Assembly (NCBI GenBank): GCA_965657085.1
Contig: CBFHND010000039.1
Location: 1 to 21,812 of the forward strand
From: CBFHND01 sp965657085
GTDB taxonomy: Bacteria; Pseudomonadota; Alphaproteobacteria; Rhodobacterales; Rhodobacteraceae
Length of the DNA: 21,812 nt
Direction of reading: 5' to 3'
Part shown: piece by piece, positions 1 to 7,150 of the stretch
Layout of the letters: each line of letters starts with the position of its first letter
Numbering within the stretch: the first letter of the stretch is position 1
Notes under the pieces: generated by a model
The model's database searches: none
Told to the model about the DNA's origin: nothing
Seen by the model: only the letters and a program-made list of their open reading frames with translations
Translations under genes and position numbers: made by a program

Positions 1-1650
1 GGCATGCCGCCGCAAGTCCGCCGCCTCGACCGCTGCAATGATTTGTGGGCGCAGGGCGATCAGCGCCTGGGTCAAAGCCGGGTTCTTTGCGGGATCAATG
101 CGCTGGTCCATGGCGCGGCGGAACAGGGCCGCACCGCTGCCCATGCCTTCGATCAGGGTCAACCACCAGTCGATTACCGCATCTTCATCGGCCACACCGG
201 CGGCCTGCGGATCAAGCCAGGGCGCGCCCAGCATGTCAGAGGCGTTGCCCGACCGGATCGCCTCGTTCAAGAAGCTGGGGTCGTTCCCTTCGGACAGCGG
301 ATGGGTGCGCAGCGGCATGACGATATTGTCGCCATAGCTGCCCTGAAACATCACCGGCCGCGATGTGGCGTGGCCGATGCGTGTGGCAATCACCCCCTGA
401 TGCAAGGCCGCAAGGTCCTGCGTGCCGATCCGGATGCGTCCCGAGGTGACCATGACCTCGCGCGTCAGCACCTCGGCAAAGGCGCGGCGATCCTCGTCGC
501 TGGCCGCCGTGACCGCGATCATCCCGCCAGCAGGCAGGGTGGTTGTCAGGTCCTCAAGCACCGCGTTGCCATCTGCATCGCGCACTGTCACCTGATCCAG
601 CGTGATATCATCTGTCAGCCTGTGCATGTCGTCGGGCGTGCCCGAAAACAGCGCGTCATCGACCATGCCCGCAGGCACAAAGCGTTCCATGATCGTTTCC
701 CAGCGCAACGACATGTCCTGCGACTGGTTGTAATAGGCCAGCAGTTCCTTCCACGGGCTGGCAAGGTCCTTGTAAGCGGCCAGCGCCGCGACCAGAGCAC
801 CCAACGACACCTCGCCCTGAATGACCAGATAGCCGCCGATGGCATAGAACAGGAAAGGCGTCAGCTGGGTGATGAAGTTGTTGATGAACTTCATGAAGAA
901 TTTCTTCTGGTAGATCTCGAAGCGGATCTCGTAAAGGCGGCCCAGCCGGTCGGTGATCTGCGCCAGCCTGTAGCGCCAGCCGTTGTTGACCCGCAAGGTC
1001 GACGCCCCCGTGGCGCTTTCGCCGATCTCGGCGGCCAGTGCACGCACCTGAACCACACGCTTCTTGTTCAACAGGTTGATCTGGCGTTGCAGGCGGGGGA
1101 TCAGCCATGCCTGCAGGGGAATGAGCGCACAGGCTGCCAGACCGAAGGTCACCGATTGGGCAAAGAGAAAGCCAAGGATCGTGAGCATCTGGCCTGCCTG
1201 CAACACAGGCTGGGCCAGAGCATCGCCCATCAGCCCGCCCATCGGTTCGCTTTCCGATGTGACCATCGACACCAGCTCGCCCTGGCTGGTGCGTTCGAAA
1301 TAGGGTTGGGGAAAGCGCAGGATGCGCGCGATCAGGCTATAGCGCAGCCGCCGCAACAGCCGTTCGGCCAGCACGCCCTTCATCGTGTTGATGCGCATCT
1401 TCATCAGCCCGTGGGCGGCCACAGCGATCAGGAACAGGCCGCACAGGATCATCAGGTAGGTGATCTGTTCGACCTCGAAGCCGTAAGCCTCGACCGTGGG
1501 CGAGGGGGCGGCGATCGCGTCATTGATGATCTGCTTGGGCAATTCCAGCGTCAGGTAGAGCAGCGGGAACAGCGTCAGCGTCACAAGAAGCAGGATGAAC
1601 TGATCCCGCTTTGAGTATTTCCAGATGAAGGCGAAAAGCGATCGTTCTAT
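1..1650 (-). CDS. ABC exporter-like permease/ATP-binding protein, degenerate first NBD (3' end off window)
   Basis: About 550 residues are visible; the 3' end is cut by the window edge. The N-terminal ~310 residues form an ABC exporter-type membrane domain with hydrophobic segments near residues 18-36, 63-83 and 145-175 and two more near 275-310. An NBD-like region follows from ~350 (LDQVTVRDADGNAVLEDL). Its P-loop position reads TAASDEDRRAF with no GxxGxGK(S/T). The Q-loop glutamine is also missing (RIGHATSRPVMFQGSYGDNI), and no LSGGQ or Walker B motif appears before the edge, so this NBD should not hydrolyse ATP. A second, active NBD may lie beyond the edge, but that is inference. In-frame similarity begins around ERSLFAFIWKYSKRDQ. 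An in-frame TGA lies seven codons above it, and the only codon at the natural start is ATA (1648-1650). The next GTG is about 22 residues in and would remove part of TM1. The substrate is unknown. Confidence 0.8.
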   Translation of the reverse strand, partial: MERSLFAFIWKYSKRDQFILLLVTLTLFPLLYLTLELPKQIINDAIAAPSPTVEAYGFEVEQITYLMILCGLFLIAVAAHGLMKMRINTMKGVLAERLLRRLRYSLIARILRFPQPYFERTSQGELVSMVTSESEPMGGLMGDALAQPVLQAGQMLTILGFLFAQSVTFGLAACALIPLQAWLIPRLQRQINLLNKKRVVQVRALAAEIGESATGASTLRVNNGWRYRLAQITDRLGRLYEIRFEIYQKKFFMKFINNFITQLTPFLFYAIGGYLVIQGEVSLGALVAALAAYKDLASPWKELLAYYNQSQDMSLRWETIMERFVPAGMVDDALFSGTPDDMHRLTDDITLDQVTVRDADGNAVLEDLTTTLPAGGMIAVTAASDEDRRAFAEVLTREVMVTSGRIRIGTQDLAALHQGVIATRIGHATSRPVMFQGSYGDNIVMPLRTHPLSEGNDPSFLNEAIRSGNASDMLGAPWLDPQAAGVADEDAVIDWWLTLIEGMGSGAALFRRAMDQRIDPAKNPALTQALIALRPQIIAAVEAADLRRHA

Positions 1651-1718
1651 GGGATTTGTTCCAAATCAGGGCGCAGCGATAGGCGCAGGGTCGTTAAACT
1701 ATGACACGCAAAGCCTAG

Positions 1719-1773
1719 CAAGCGCCACCCGCGGGGAGCAATGTGTTTTGCGGTTTCTTTTTAGTGGCGCTTG
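1719..1773. repeat. 10-bp inverted repeat in the divergent intergenic region
   Basis: CAAGCGCCAC (1719-1728) and GTGGCGCTTG (1764-1773) are perfect reverse complements separated by 35 nt. They lie between the divergently oriented ABC transporter and DUF3307 genes. This could be an operator pair or a long-loop hairpin. The sequence does not tell which, and no bound factor is recognisable. Confidence 0.5.
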
Positions 1774-1869
1774 GGTGGTTTCTTCGGGGCCGCATCCGCG
1801 AGCACCCGGATCATTGCCCAAACCGGAGAAGCGTTCTAGGCTTGTCCAATCCTAGGAGACAATGCCCAC

Positions 1870-2265
1870 GTGCCTTTCGCCCTGACTTCTGTTCTGATCC
1901 TGCTGGTTCTTCTGCAAATCAAGCACATGTTTGCGGATTTCTATTTGCAGACGCCGCGTATGCTGGCCGGGCGGGGGCGCTATGTGCATATGGGACGTGC
2001 CATGCACGCGGGCGTGCATCTGGTCGGGTCGGTGATTGTGCTGATGGTCATGGGGTGCGCGCCGCTGGTTCTGGTCTGGATCGTGCTGGCCGAATGGGTG
2101 GCGCACTATCACATCGATTGGGGCAAGGGCGCGTGGTCTGACCGCACCGGCTATACGCCAGCGGATGCCGGGTTCTGGCGCGCTGTCGGCTTTGATCAGG
2201 CGTTGCACCAATTGTGCTATGTGGCGATGGTGTGGGCTTTCGCGGTCTACGGGGTTTCGGCCTGA
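1870..2265 (+). CDS. DUF3307 family integral membrane protein
   Basis: 131 residues, starting at GTG 1870. AGGAG at 1854-1858 lies upstream and supports this start. An ATG at 1862 is in another frame and stops after seven codons. The protein is a small membrane protein. It has a hydrophobic N-terminus (residues 4-16), then KHMFADFYLQTPRM, a typical DUF3307 block of conserved His, Asp and Gln. Two further hydrophobic stretches follow (about 45-72 and 110-128), with an AHYHIDWGK motif between them. The molecular function of the family is not established, and I assign none. The upstream 200 bp hold a 10-bp inverted repeat. The gene lies 170 bp ahead of the RpiB-type gene on the same strand, so co-transcription is possible. 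Confidence 0.8.
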   Translation: MPFALTSVLILLVLLQIKHMFADFYLQTPRMLAGRGRYVHMGRAMHAGVHLVGSVIVLMVMGCAPLVLVWIVLAEWVAHYHIDWGKGAWSDRTGYTPADAGFWRAVGFDQALHQLCYVAMVWAFAVYGVSA

Positions 2266-2435
2266 CCCTTGGCCGCAGCGCTGGCTGCGATCAACAAGGA
2301 TAGCCTTGCGGTGACGCACCGGAGATTTGGCATGGGTTCTTGCGGTGGCGGCTGAAATTGGCGAAACAGCGCGCACAGGTGGTGCGGAAGATGTCCGTGC
2401 CGCTTCTGAGGGTCAAACAATCGGGACGCGCCACC

Positions 2436-2885
2436 ATGACTGCAATCAAACGCATCGTTCTTTCCAGTGACCACGCCGCGATTGCGCTGCGGCAGGCGGT
2501 GGCTGCGCATATCACGGCCAAGGGGTACGAGGTGGACGACATCGGACCGGTCACAGCCGAAAGCACACACTATCCTCGGCATGGCGAAGCGGCTGCGCGC
2601 AAGGTTGCCTCGGGCGACTGTGATCTGGGGATCATCCTGTGTGGTACGGGGCAGGGCATCATGATGGCCGCCAACAAGGTAAAAGGCATCCGGTGCGGCG
2701 TTTGCAGCGACACGTTCTCGGCCAGCATGATCCGTCAGCACAACGATGCCAACATGATGGCGCTGGGCGCGCGGGTTCTGGGCGAGGGGCTCGCGCTGGA
2801 CATCGTGGATGCGTTTCTGGAGGCCACGTTCGAGGGCGGACGTCATGGCACACGGGTGGATATGATCAACGCCATCGAGAGCTAG
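2436..2885 (+). CDS. rpiB: RpiB/LacA/LacB family sugar-phosphate isomerase
   Basis: 149 residues, the usual size for RpiB. The family interconverts aldose and ketose phosphates, classically ribose-5-phosphate and ribulose-5-phosphate in the pentose phosphate pathway. Visible features are the N-terminal SSDHAAIALR block with the conserved Asp-His pair, the catalytic-cysteine block IILCGTGQGIMMAANK (Cys69), and IRQHNDANMMALG carrying the family histidine (His102). The start is ATG 2436, which matches the family N-terminus; the open frame continues about 32 codons upstream without recognisable similarity. The ribosome-binding site is weak. A hairpin with a T-run follows at 2935-2962. Some RpiB-like proteins act on other sugar phosphates (allose, galactose, erythritol derivatives), so ribose specificity is likely but not proven. 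Confidence 0.85.
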   Translation: MTAIKRIVLSSDHAAIALRQAVAAHITAKGYEVDDIGPVTAESTHYPRHGEAAARKVASGDCDLGIILCGTGQGIMMAANKVKGIRCGVCSDTFSASMIRQHNDANMMALGARVLGEGLALDIVDAFLEATFEGGRHGTRVDMINAIES

Positions 2886-2934
2886 GTCTGGTCTGGACAG
2901 CAGGGCAGGCAAGGCTGCCATGCCGTGTCGCAAT

Positions 2935-2962
2935 GACGGATCGATCATCCGTCCTGCTTTTT
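2935..2962 (+). terminator. Candidate rho-independent terminator after rpiB
   Basis: GACGGAT (2935-2941) and ATCCGTC (2947-2953) form a 7-bp stem with a 5-nt loop, followed by CTGC and five T. A T-run is present only in the plus direction, so it fits rpiB and not the tRNA on the other strand. Confidence 0.6.
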
Positions 2963-3001
2963 GCAGCGGTGATTTCGGTGCGGCCACACTGTAGAGAGAA
3001 G

Positions 3002-3085
3002 TGGTGGGCGACCCTGGAATCGAACCAGGCGTGCGTCTCCGCGAGGGAGTTACAGTCCCCTGCCACACCTTGCGGCCTGTCGCCC
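3002..3085 (-). tRNA. tRNA-Tyr (GTA)
   Basis: On the minus strand the acceptor arm GGGCGAC pairs with GTCGCCC, followed by discriminator A and an encoded CCA. The anticodon loop in ...GGACTGTAACTCC gives anticodon GTA. A long variable arm (TCGCGGAGACGC region) fits a class II tRNA. The T-arm is CCTGG-TTCGATT-CCAGG. Length is 84 nt. Confidence 0.95.
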
Positions 3086-3208
3086 ACTACGCTTGGTGCA
3101 TTGCACCCGGCGTGGGGGCGTGATTACTAGCGGCCTGAAAGGGCGTCAAGGCAGAATTTGCTTTGTCATGAGCCCAAGGCCATGTGGCTTGCGCAAGAGG
3201 CAATTGGA

Positions 3209-3997
3209 ATGAAGAAACCCAAGTGGGTGGTGGCCAAGGAACAGGCCAAAAAAGCAGATGCGGCGAGCACCGTGTGGCTCTTTGGGTTGCACGCGGTACG
3301 TGATGCGCTGGTCAATCCGGCGCGCCAAAAACTGCGCCTGATGATCACGCCGAACGCACTGGCCAAGCTGGAAGATGCGGTGGCCGAGGCGGGGCTGACG
3401 CCTGAAGTGGTTGATCCGCGCAAGTTTCACCCGCCCATCGATGCGGGGTCCGTGCACCAAGGCGCTGTTCTGGAGGTCAAACCGCTTGAATGGGGCGGGC
3501 TGGCCGATGTGGCCATCGGGGCAGAGGTGCCGCGTCTGATCCTGCTGGACCGGGTCACTGATCCGCACAACGTCGGGGCCATATTGCGGTCTGCCGAAGT
3601 GCTGGGTGCCTCTGCGGTGGTCGGCACGCGCCACCACAGCGCGCCCGAGACCGGGGCCCTGGCCAAGACGGCCAGCGGGGCGTTGGAGCGCCAACCCTAT
3701 CTGCGGGTCCGCAACCTTGCCGATGCCATCGTGGAATTGCAGGGCATGGGGTACCTGGTGCTGGGTCTGGACGGAGAGGCAGAACAGACCATCGAGGCGG
3801 CAGTGACCGGGCGTGAAAACGGGCCGGTTGCCCTTGTTCTGGGGGCCGAGGGGCCGGGCCTGCGCCAGAAAACCCGCGAGACCTGTGACGCCTTGGTGCG
3901 GATTGACGCAGCGGGCGGGTTTGGGTCGCTCAATGTCTCAAATGCTGCGGCGATTGCCCTATATGCCAGCAAAGGACATGGGCAAAAGGACACCTGA
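3209..3997 (+). CDS. rlmB: SpoU/TrmH family RNA 2'-O-methyltransferase, RlmB-like
   Basis: 262 residues. RlmB methylates the 2'-OH of a conserved guanosine in the peptidyl-transferase region of 23S rRNA using S-adenosylmethionine. The N-terminal substrate-binding domain is seen at about 20-100 (WLFGLHAVRDAL). The C-terminal SPOUT knot domain shows the three family motifs: LDRVTDPHNVGAILRSAE (113-130, with conserved Asn121 and Arg127), LVLGAEGPGLR (209-219), and GSLNVSNAAAIALY (239-252). ATG 3209 has AAGAGG eight bases upstream. The frame remains open back to a TTG at 3158, but that extension has no family similarity. The stop overlaps the ATG of the next gene by one base (TGATG), so the two are translationally coupled. 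The exact target nucleotide is assigned from family membership. Confidence 0.88.
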   Translation: MKKPKWVVAKEQAKKADAASTVWLFGLHAVRDALVNPARQKLRLMITPNALAKLEDAVAEAGLTPEVVDPRKFHPPIDAGSVHQGAVLEVKPLEWGGLADVAIGAEVPRLILLDRVTDPHNVGAILRSAEVLGASAVVGTRHHSAPETGALAKTASGALERQPYLRVRNLADAIVELQGMGYLVLGLDGEAEQTIEAAVTGRENGPVALVLGAEGPGLRQKTRETCDALVRIDAAGGFGSLNVSNAAAIALYASKGHGQKDT

Positions 3998-4314
3998 TGG
4001 GCTATCCGACCAAGATCGCGACGTGTTGCTATTGCGGAACGCGCGCAGCCCTCAAGCTTGACCGGGTGCGCCATGAACTGGCCTGTGCACGGTGCGGCGC
4101 GCCTCTGCACGACATGAAGATGCTGCGGATGGACAAGGCCGGGGACCGTGAAATGGTGCCTGGAAGCGCCATCCGAACGTCCAAGCCGGTCAGGACCAAG
4201 GCCTCCAAGCCCAAGAAGACACGTAAATCGTCCAAATCGTTCAAAAAACGCAAGGCGCGGTTTTGGGACATTCTGGATGACGCCTTTGATATCGTTGAAG
4301 ATATATTTGATTGA
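3997..4314 (+). CDS. Small zinc-ribbon protein coupled to rlmB
   Basis: 105 residues. Two CxxC pairs (Cys10/Cys13 and Cys30/Cys33, the latter in ELACARCG) form a compact zinc ribbon in the first 35 residues. A strongly basic, lysine-rich linker follows at about 62-88 (KASKPKKTRKSSKSFKKRK). The C-terminus is an acidic and aromatic tail, ILDDAFDIVEDIFD. This layout suggests a nucleic-acid-binding protein whose acidic tail may contact the basic region or a partner. The start ATG overlaps the rlmB stop, which implies stoichiometric expression and perhaps a role in ribosome assembly. That role is inference from context only. I do not recognise a named family. Confidence 0.75.
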   Translation: MGYPTKIATCCYCGTRAALKLDRVRHELACARCGAPLHDMKMLRMDKAGDREMVPGSAIRTSKPVRTKASKPKKTRKSSKSFKKRKARFWDILDDAFDIVEDIFD

Positions 4315-4482
4315 TGGTGACGCGCGCGGGCAGGGTGGGCGAAAATCTGCTTACGGTTTCACGTTTCGTTCACACATTTGCGACACGGTCTTCTCAACCG
4401 CTCAGATGTACCTATCTGAAGGTCATGGGCCGCAGGTTTGGAACACCTGGAGGCCAATCACTGTCCCTCGTTCCGTACCTTG
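4315..4482 (+). other. Gene-free stretch ahead of a strong terminator; possible 3' UTR or small RNA
   Basis: No convincing gene is present. The stretch holds an inverted repeat, TCAGAT (4402-4407) and ATCTGA (4414-4419), and leads directly into the terminator at 4483-4518. It could be a long 3' UTR of the rlmB/zinc-ribbon transcript or an independently transcribed small RNA. No clear promoter was recognised. Confidence 0.35.
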
Positions 4483-4518
4483 GCGCCCCTTGTCAGTTGA
4501 CACTGGGGCGCTTTTTTT
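4483..4518 (+). terminator. Strong rho-independent terminator
   Basis: GCGCCCC (4483-4489) pairs with GGGGCGC (4505-4511), an inner GTCA/TGAC stem extends the hairpin, and seven T follow (4512-4518). It ends whatever transcript crosses 4315-4482 and isolates the CoA-binding gene at 4547. Confidence 0.85.
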
Positions 4519-4546
4519 GTCCGTAGAAACGGTGTAGGGGCGGGAA

Positions 4547-5017
4547 ATGACTCAATATAGTGATGCAATGCTGCGGGATGTTCTGACCCGCACCAAGGTG
4601 GTGGCGGTCGTGGGCGTGTCGATGAACCCGGTGCGGCCCAGCTATTACGTGGCGCGGTATCTTTCTTTGAAAGGGTACACGGTGATCGGGGTGAACCCCG
4701 CTGCGGCGGGCGAGATGTTGTTCGGGCAGAAGGTCGTGGGAAGCCTGTCCGAGATCGAGGCGCCCGTGGATATGGTCGACATCTTTCGCCGGTCCGAGGC
4801 GGTGCCGCCCATCGTGGACGAGGCGCTTGAGGCGTTGCCGCATCTGTGCACGGTCTGGATGCAGATCGGGGTGGAGCACCCGCAAGCCGCGGCCAAGGCC
4901 GAAGCGCGCGGCATGACGGTGATCCAGAACAAATGTCCCAAGATCGAATATCAGCGGCTCTTTGGTGAGTTGCGCATGGGCGGCTTTGCCACCGGGGTGA
5001 TCAGTTCGAAGCTGTGA
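4547..5017 (+). CDS. CoA-binding domain protein (YccU-like)
   Basis: 156 residues, a stand-alone CoA_binding_2 Rossmann-fold protein. The N-terminal block VVAVVGVSMNPVRPSYYVARYL contains the glycine-rich nucleotide loop. GYTVIGVNPAAAGEMLFGQKV and DMVDIFRRSEAVP follow, then TVWMQIGVEHPQAA and the conserved MTVIQNKCPKIEY near the C-terminus, which is the usual cysteine-containing family signature. Proteins of this type bind CoA or acyl-CoA, but their cellular role is not settled. ATG 4547 lies 28 bases after the terminator's T-run, so this gene probably has its own promoter close to or inside the terminator region. The 3' flank runs into the 41-bp tandem repeat and converges on hisE. Confidence 0.85.
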   Translation: MTQYSDAMLRDVLTRTKVVAVVGVSMNPVRPSYYVARYLSLKGYTVIGVNPAAAGEMLFGQKVVGSLSEIEAPVDMVDIFRRSEAVPPIVDEALEALPHLCTVWMQIGVEHPQAAAKAEARGMTVIQNKCPKIEYQRLFGELRMGGFATGVISSKL

Positions 5018-5052
5018 TCCTGCGGACGCGCTGCGCGCGACGCTTTTTCGTA

Positions 5053-5151
5053 AGGGGGCTTTGCCCCCGGCCTTTGGCCGTATTTGTCAATTTAGGGGGC
5101 TTTGCCCCCGGCCTTTGGCCGGATTTATCATTTCAGGGGGCTTTGCCCCCG
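5053..5151. repeat. 41-bp tandem repeat, about 2.4 copies
   Basis: Units begin at 5053, 5094 and 5135, giving a 41-base period. Each starts AGGGGGCTTTGCCCCC, a perfect GGGGGC-TTT-GCCCCC hairpin. Units 1 and 2 continue with GGCCTTTGGCC (a second small palindrome) and an AT-rich spacer; unit 3 diverges after the first hairpin. The array lies between two convergent genes (CoA-binding protein and hisE), where the hairpins could act as bidirectional 3' ends. Confidence 0.9.
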
Positions 5152-5194
5152 CGCCTTGCGGCACTCCCCCAAGGTATTTGATGCAAAAGGAAGG
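5135..5194 (+). repeat. Composite intergenic repeat, copy 1
   Basis: The third hairpin of the tandem array is followed by GCGCCTTGCGGC and then the box CCCCCAAGGTATTT with a downstream GCAAAAGGAA (5163-5194). The same order (hairpin, short spacer, box) recurs at 11269-11316 and, inverted, at 11440-11493. It ends three bases before the hisE stop codon. Confidence 0.85.
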
Positions 5195-5196
5195 GA

Positions 5197-5502
5197 TCAG
5201 CGCGCGGCTTTCTCGGCGATGCCTGAGCGGGATTGGCGACGGTCAAGTTCCGCCAGCACGTCGTCGATGTGCACGTCGCGGGCGGCCAGCATGACCAGCA
5301 GGTGATAGAGCACGTCTGCGGCCTCGGAGGTCAGGGCTGTGCGGTCGCCTTTGACAGCCTCGATGATGGCTTCGACCGCTTCTTCGCCAAACTTTTCGGC
5401 GCATTTTTCAGGGCCCTTGGACAGCAGTTGCGCGGTCCAGCTGCTGTCCGGATCGGCAGACTTGCGGGTTTCGATGGTTTGAAAGAGGTCGTTGAGCGTC
5501 AT
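5197..5502 (-). CDS. hisE: Phosphoribosyl-ATP diphosphatase
   Basis: 101 residues. HisE hydrolyses phosphoribosyl-ATP to phosphoribosyl-AMP and pyrophosphate, the second step of histidine synthesis. It shows the MazG-like helical signature: EKCAEKFGEEAVEAIIEA (about 32-49), with acidic residues that bind Mg2+, and SEAADVLYHLLVMLA (about 59-73), with the second acidic pair. It is a stand-alone HisE; no HisI domain is fused and hisI is not in the window. Its ATG overlaps the hisF stop by four bases (ATGA), so it is translationally coupled at the end of the hisA-hisF-hisE block. The composite repeat lies directly downstream. Confidence 0.93.
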   Translation of the reverse strand: MTLNDLFQTIETRKSADPDSSWTAQLLSKGPEKCAEKFGEEAVEAIIEAVKGDRTALTSEAADVLYHLLVMLAARDVHIDDVLAELDRRQSRSGIAEKAAR

Positions 5503-6260
5503 GTCAGCCTCACAGGGATGCCGGCGGCCGCCATGTGGGCCTTGGCCTCGGCGATGGTGAAGGTGCCGAAGTGGAAAATCGAGGCTGCCAGAACTGCGGA
5601 TGCGTGGCCTTCGGTCACCCCTTCGACAAGGTGATCGAGGGTTCCGACGCCGCCTGAAGCGATCACGGGAATAGGCACTGCGTCTGCAATGGCGCGGGTC
5701 AGGGGCAGGTTGAAGCCCGCCTTGGTGCCATCGCGGTCCATAGAGGTCAGAAGGATTTCACCGGCCCCCTTTGCGGCGGCGGTGCAGGCGAATTCGACCG
5801 CGTCGATGCCTGTGGGTTTGCGCCCGCCGTGCGTGAAGATTTCCCAGCGGCCCGGTTCCACGGTCTTGGCATCGATGGCGCAGACAATGCATTGGCTGCC
5901 GAAGCGGTCGGCGCTGGCGGCCAGCACATCCGGGTTGGCCACGGCGGCAGAGTTAAACGACACCTTGTCGGCCCCCGCCAGAAGCAGGTCGCGCACGTCA
6001 TCGGCGGTGCGCACGCCGCCGCCCACCGTCAGGGGGATATAACATTCCTCGGCCGTGCGGCGCACCACGTCGAACATGGTGCCGCGATTTTCATGGGTGG
6101 CATGGATGTCGAGAAAACACAGCTCGTCCGCGCCCGCGGCGTCATAGGCGCGCGCGGCATCGACCGGGTCGCCTGCGTCCACCAGATCGACGAAGTTGAC
6201 GCCCTTGACCACACGGCCATCGGCCACGTCGAGACAGGGGATGATGCGGGTTTTCAACAT
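5499..6260 (-). CDS. hisF: Imidazole glycerol phosphate synthase, cyclase subunit
   Basis: 253 residues, standard length. HisF is a TIM barrel that takes ammonia from HisH and converts PRFAR to imidazole glycerol phosphate and AICAR. The two catalytic aspartates are Asp11 in IIPCLDVADGRVVKG and Asp130 in CAIDAK. The phosphate-binding loops PLTVGGGVRT and VIASGGVGTLDHL are present. The start is ATG 6260 (MLKTRIIPCLD); an upstream in-frame extension of 17 residues does not match the family. It lies 50 bases after hisA and overlaps hisE. Its partner hisH is separated from it by hisA and the two DUF2147 genes. Confidence 0.95.
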   Translation of the reverse strand: MLKTRIIPCLDVADGRVVKGVNFVDLVDAGDPVDAARAYDAAGADELCFLDIHATHENRGTMFDVVRRTAEECYIPLTVGGGVRTADDVRDLLLAGADKVSFNSAAVANPDVLAASADRFGSQCIVCAIDAKTVEPGRWEIFTHGGRKPTGIDAVEFACTAAAKGAGEILLTSMDRDGTKAGFNLPLTRAIADAVPIPVIASGGVGTLDHLVEGVTEGHASAVLAASIFHFGTFTIAEAKAHMAAAGIPVRLT

Positions 6261-6310
6261 GGCACGGGGTGTAATGCGGATCGGGGGGCGAGGGAAGGGG
6301 CCTTGGCCCA

Positions 6311-7027
6311 CTAGCGCAAGGCGGCCAGCGCCTCTTTCAGGTCTATGGCGCCGTCATAGAGTGCGCGCCCCGAGATTGCGCCCGAGATGACGCCCGTGGC
6401 CTTGAGCGCCTTGAGATCGTCAAGCGAGGACACGCCGCCCGATGCAATCACCGGGATCGACACGGCGCGCGCCAGATCGGCGGTGGCGTCGATGTTGGGT
6501 CCGCCCATTGCGCCATCGCGCAGGATGTCGGTGTAGATGATGGCCGCCACGCCCGCATCCTCGAAGCTGCGGGCCAGGTCGGTCACCATCACATCGGTTT
6601 CCTCGGCCCAGCCCTTGGTTGCAACACGGCCATTGCGTGCATCGATGCCCACGGCGACCTTGCCGGGAAAGGCGCGGGCGGCCTCGCGCACCAGATCAGG
6701 GTTTTCGACGGCCACGGTGCCAAGGATCACGCGCGCCAGCCCCTTGTCCAGCCACGCCTCGATCGTGGCCATGTCACGGATGCCGCCGCCCAGCTGTGCA
6801 GGCACGGGGCAGGCCTTCAGGATCGCCTCGACCGGGGCGGCGTTGACCGGCGCGCCTGCGAAAGCGCCGTTGAGATCAACGAGGTGCAGCCATGCACAAC
6901 CCGCATCCACAAAGGCCATCGCCTGCGCCGCCGGGTCGTCGTTGAACACGGTGGATCGGTCCATATCGCCATGCACAAGGCGCACGGCCTGACCGTCTTT
7001 GAGGTCGATGGCGGGATAGAGGATCAT
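6311..7027 (-). CDS. hisA: ProFAR isomerase
   Basis: 238 residues. HisA isomerises ProFAR to PRFAR with a TIM barrel related to HisF. The catalytic aspartates are Asp8 in YPAIDLKDG and Asp129 in VGIDARNG. The phosphate loops are QLGGGIRD and VIASGGVSSLDDL. The ATG at 7027 gives the canonical MILYPAIDL N-terminus; a 17-residue in-frame extension upstream is rejected. A divergent DUF2147 gene starts 124 bases away, so the hisAFE block needs its own promoter in 7028-7150 and cannot be a simple extension of a hisBH transcript. Confidence 0.95.
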   Translation of the reverse strand: MILYPAIDLKDGQAVRLVHGDMDRSTVFNDDPAAQAMAFVDAGCAWLHLVDLNGAFAGAPVNAAPVEAILKACPVPAQLGGGIRDMATIEAWLDKGLARVILGTVAVENPDLVREAARAFPGKVAVGIDARNGRVATKGWAEETDVMVTDLARSFEDAGVAAIIYTDILRDGAMGGPNIDATADLARAVSIPVIASGGVSSLDDLKALKATGVISGAISGRALYDGAIDLKEALAALR

Positions 7028-7150
7028 GGCGGCACCTTTCGTTTTCTGCCGTTTTGCATGCACCGCGCGGATTTGCAACGCGACCTAAGGTCAGGCTTGC
7101 CAGAAAGGGGGATGATGGATCAAACTGCGCCGAAACGGGAGGAATGAACA

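Noticed and set aside
4..1614. 536-residue open frame on the plus strand
   Set aside because: It is antisense to the ABC transporter frame. Its composition is His/Gln/Arg-rich without any domain, whereas the minus strand gives a coherent exporter membrane domain.
3158..3208. N-terminal extension of rlmB from TTG 3158
   Set aside because: There is no family similarity, and ATG 3209 has a better ribosome-binding site.
5028..5049. Terminator directly after the CoA-binding gene
   Set aside because: GC-rich alternating sequence followed by five T allows only a weak and ambiguous stem; the following hairpin array is a better candidate.
5053..5151. CRISPR array
   Set aside because: The repeats are tandem with no unique spacers, and no cas genes are in the window.
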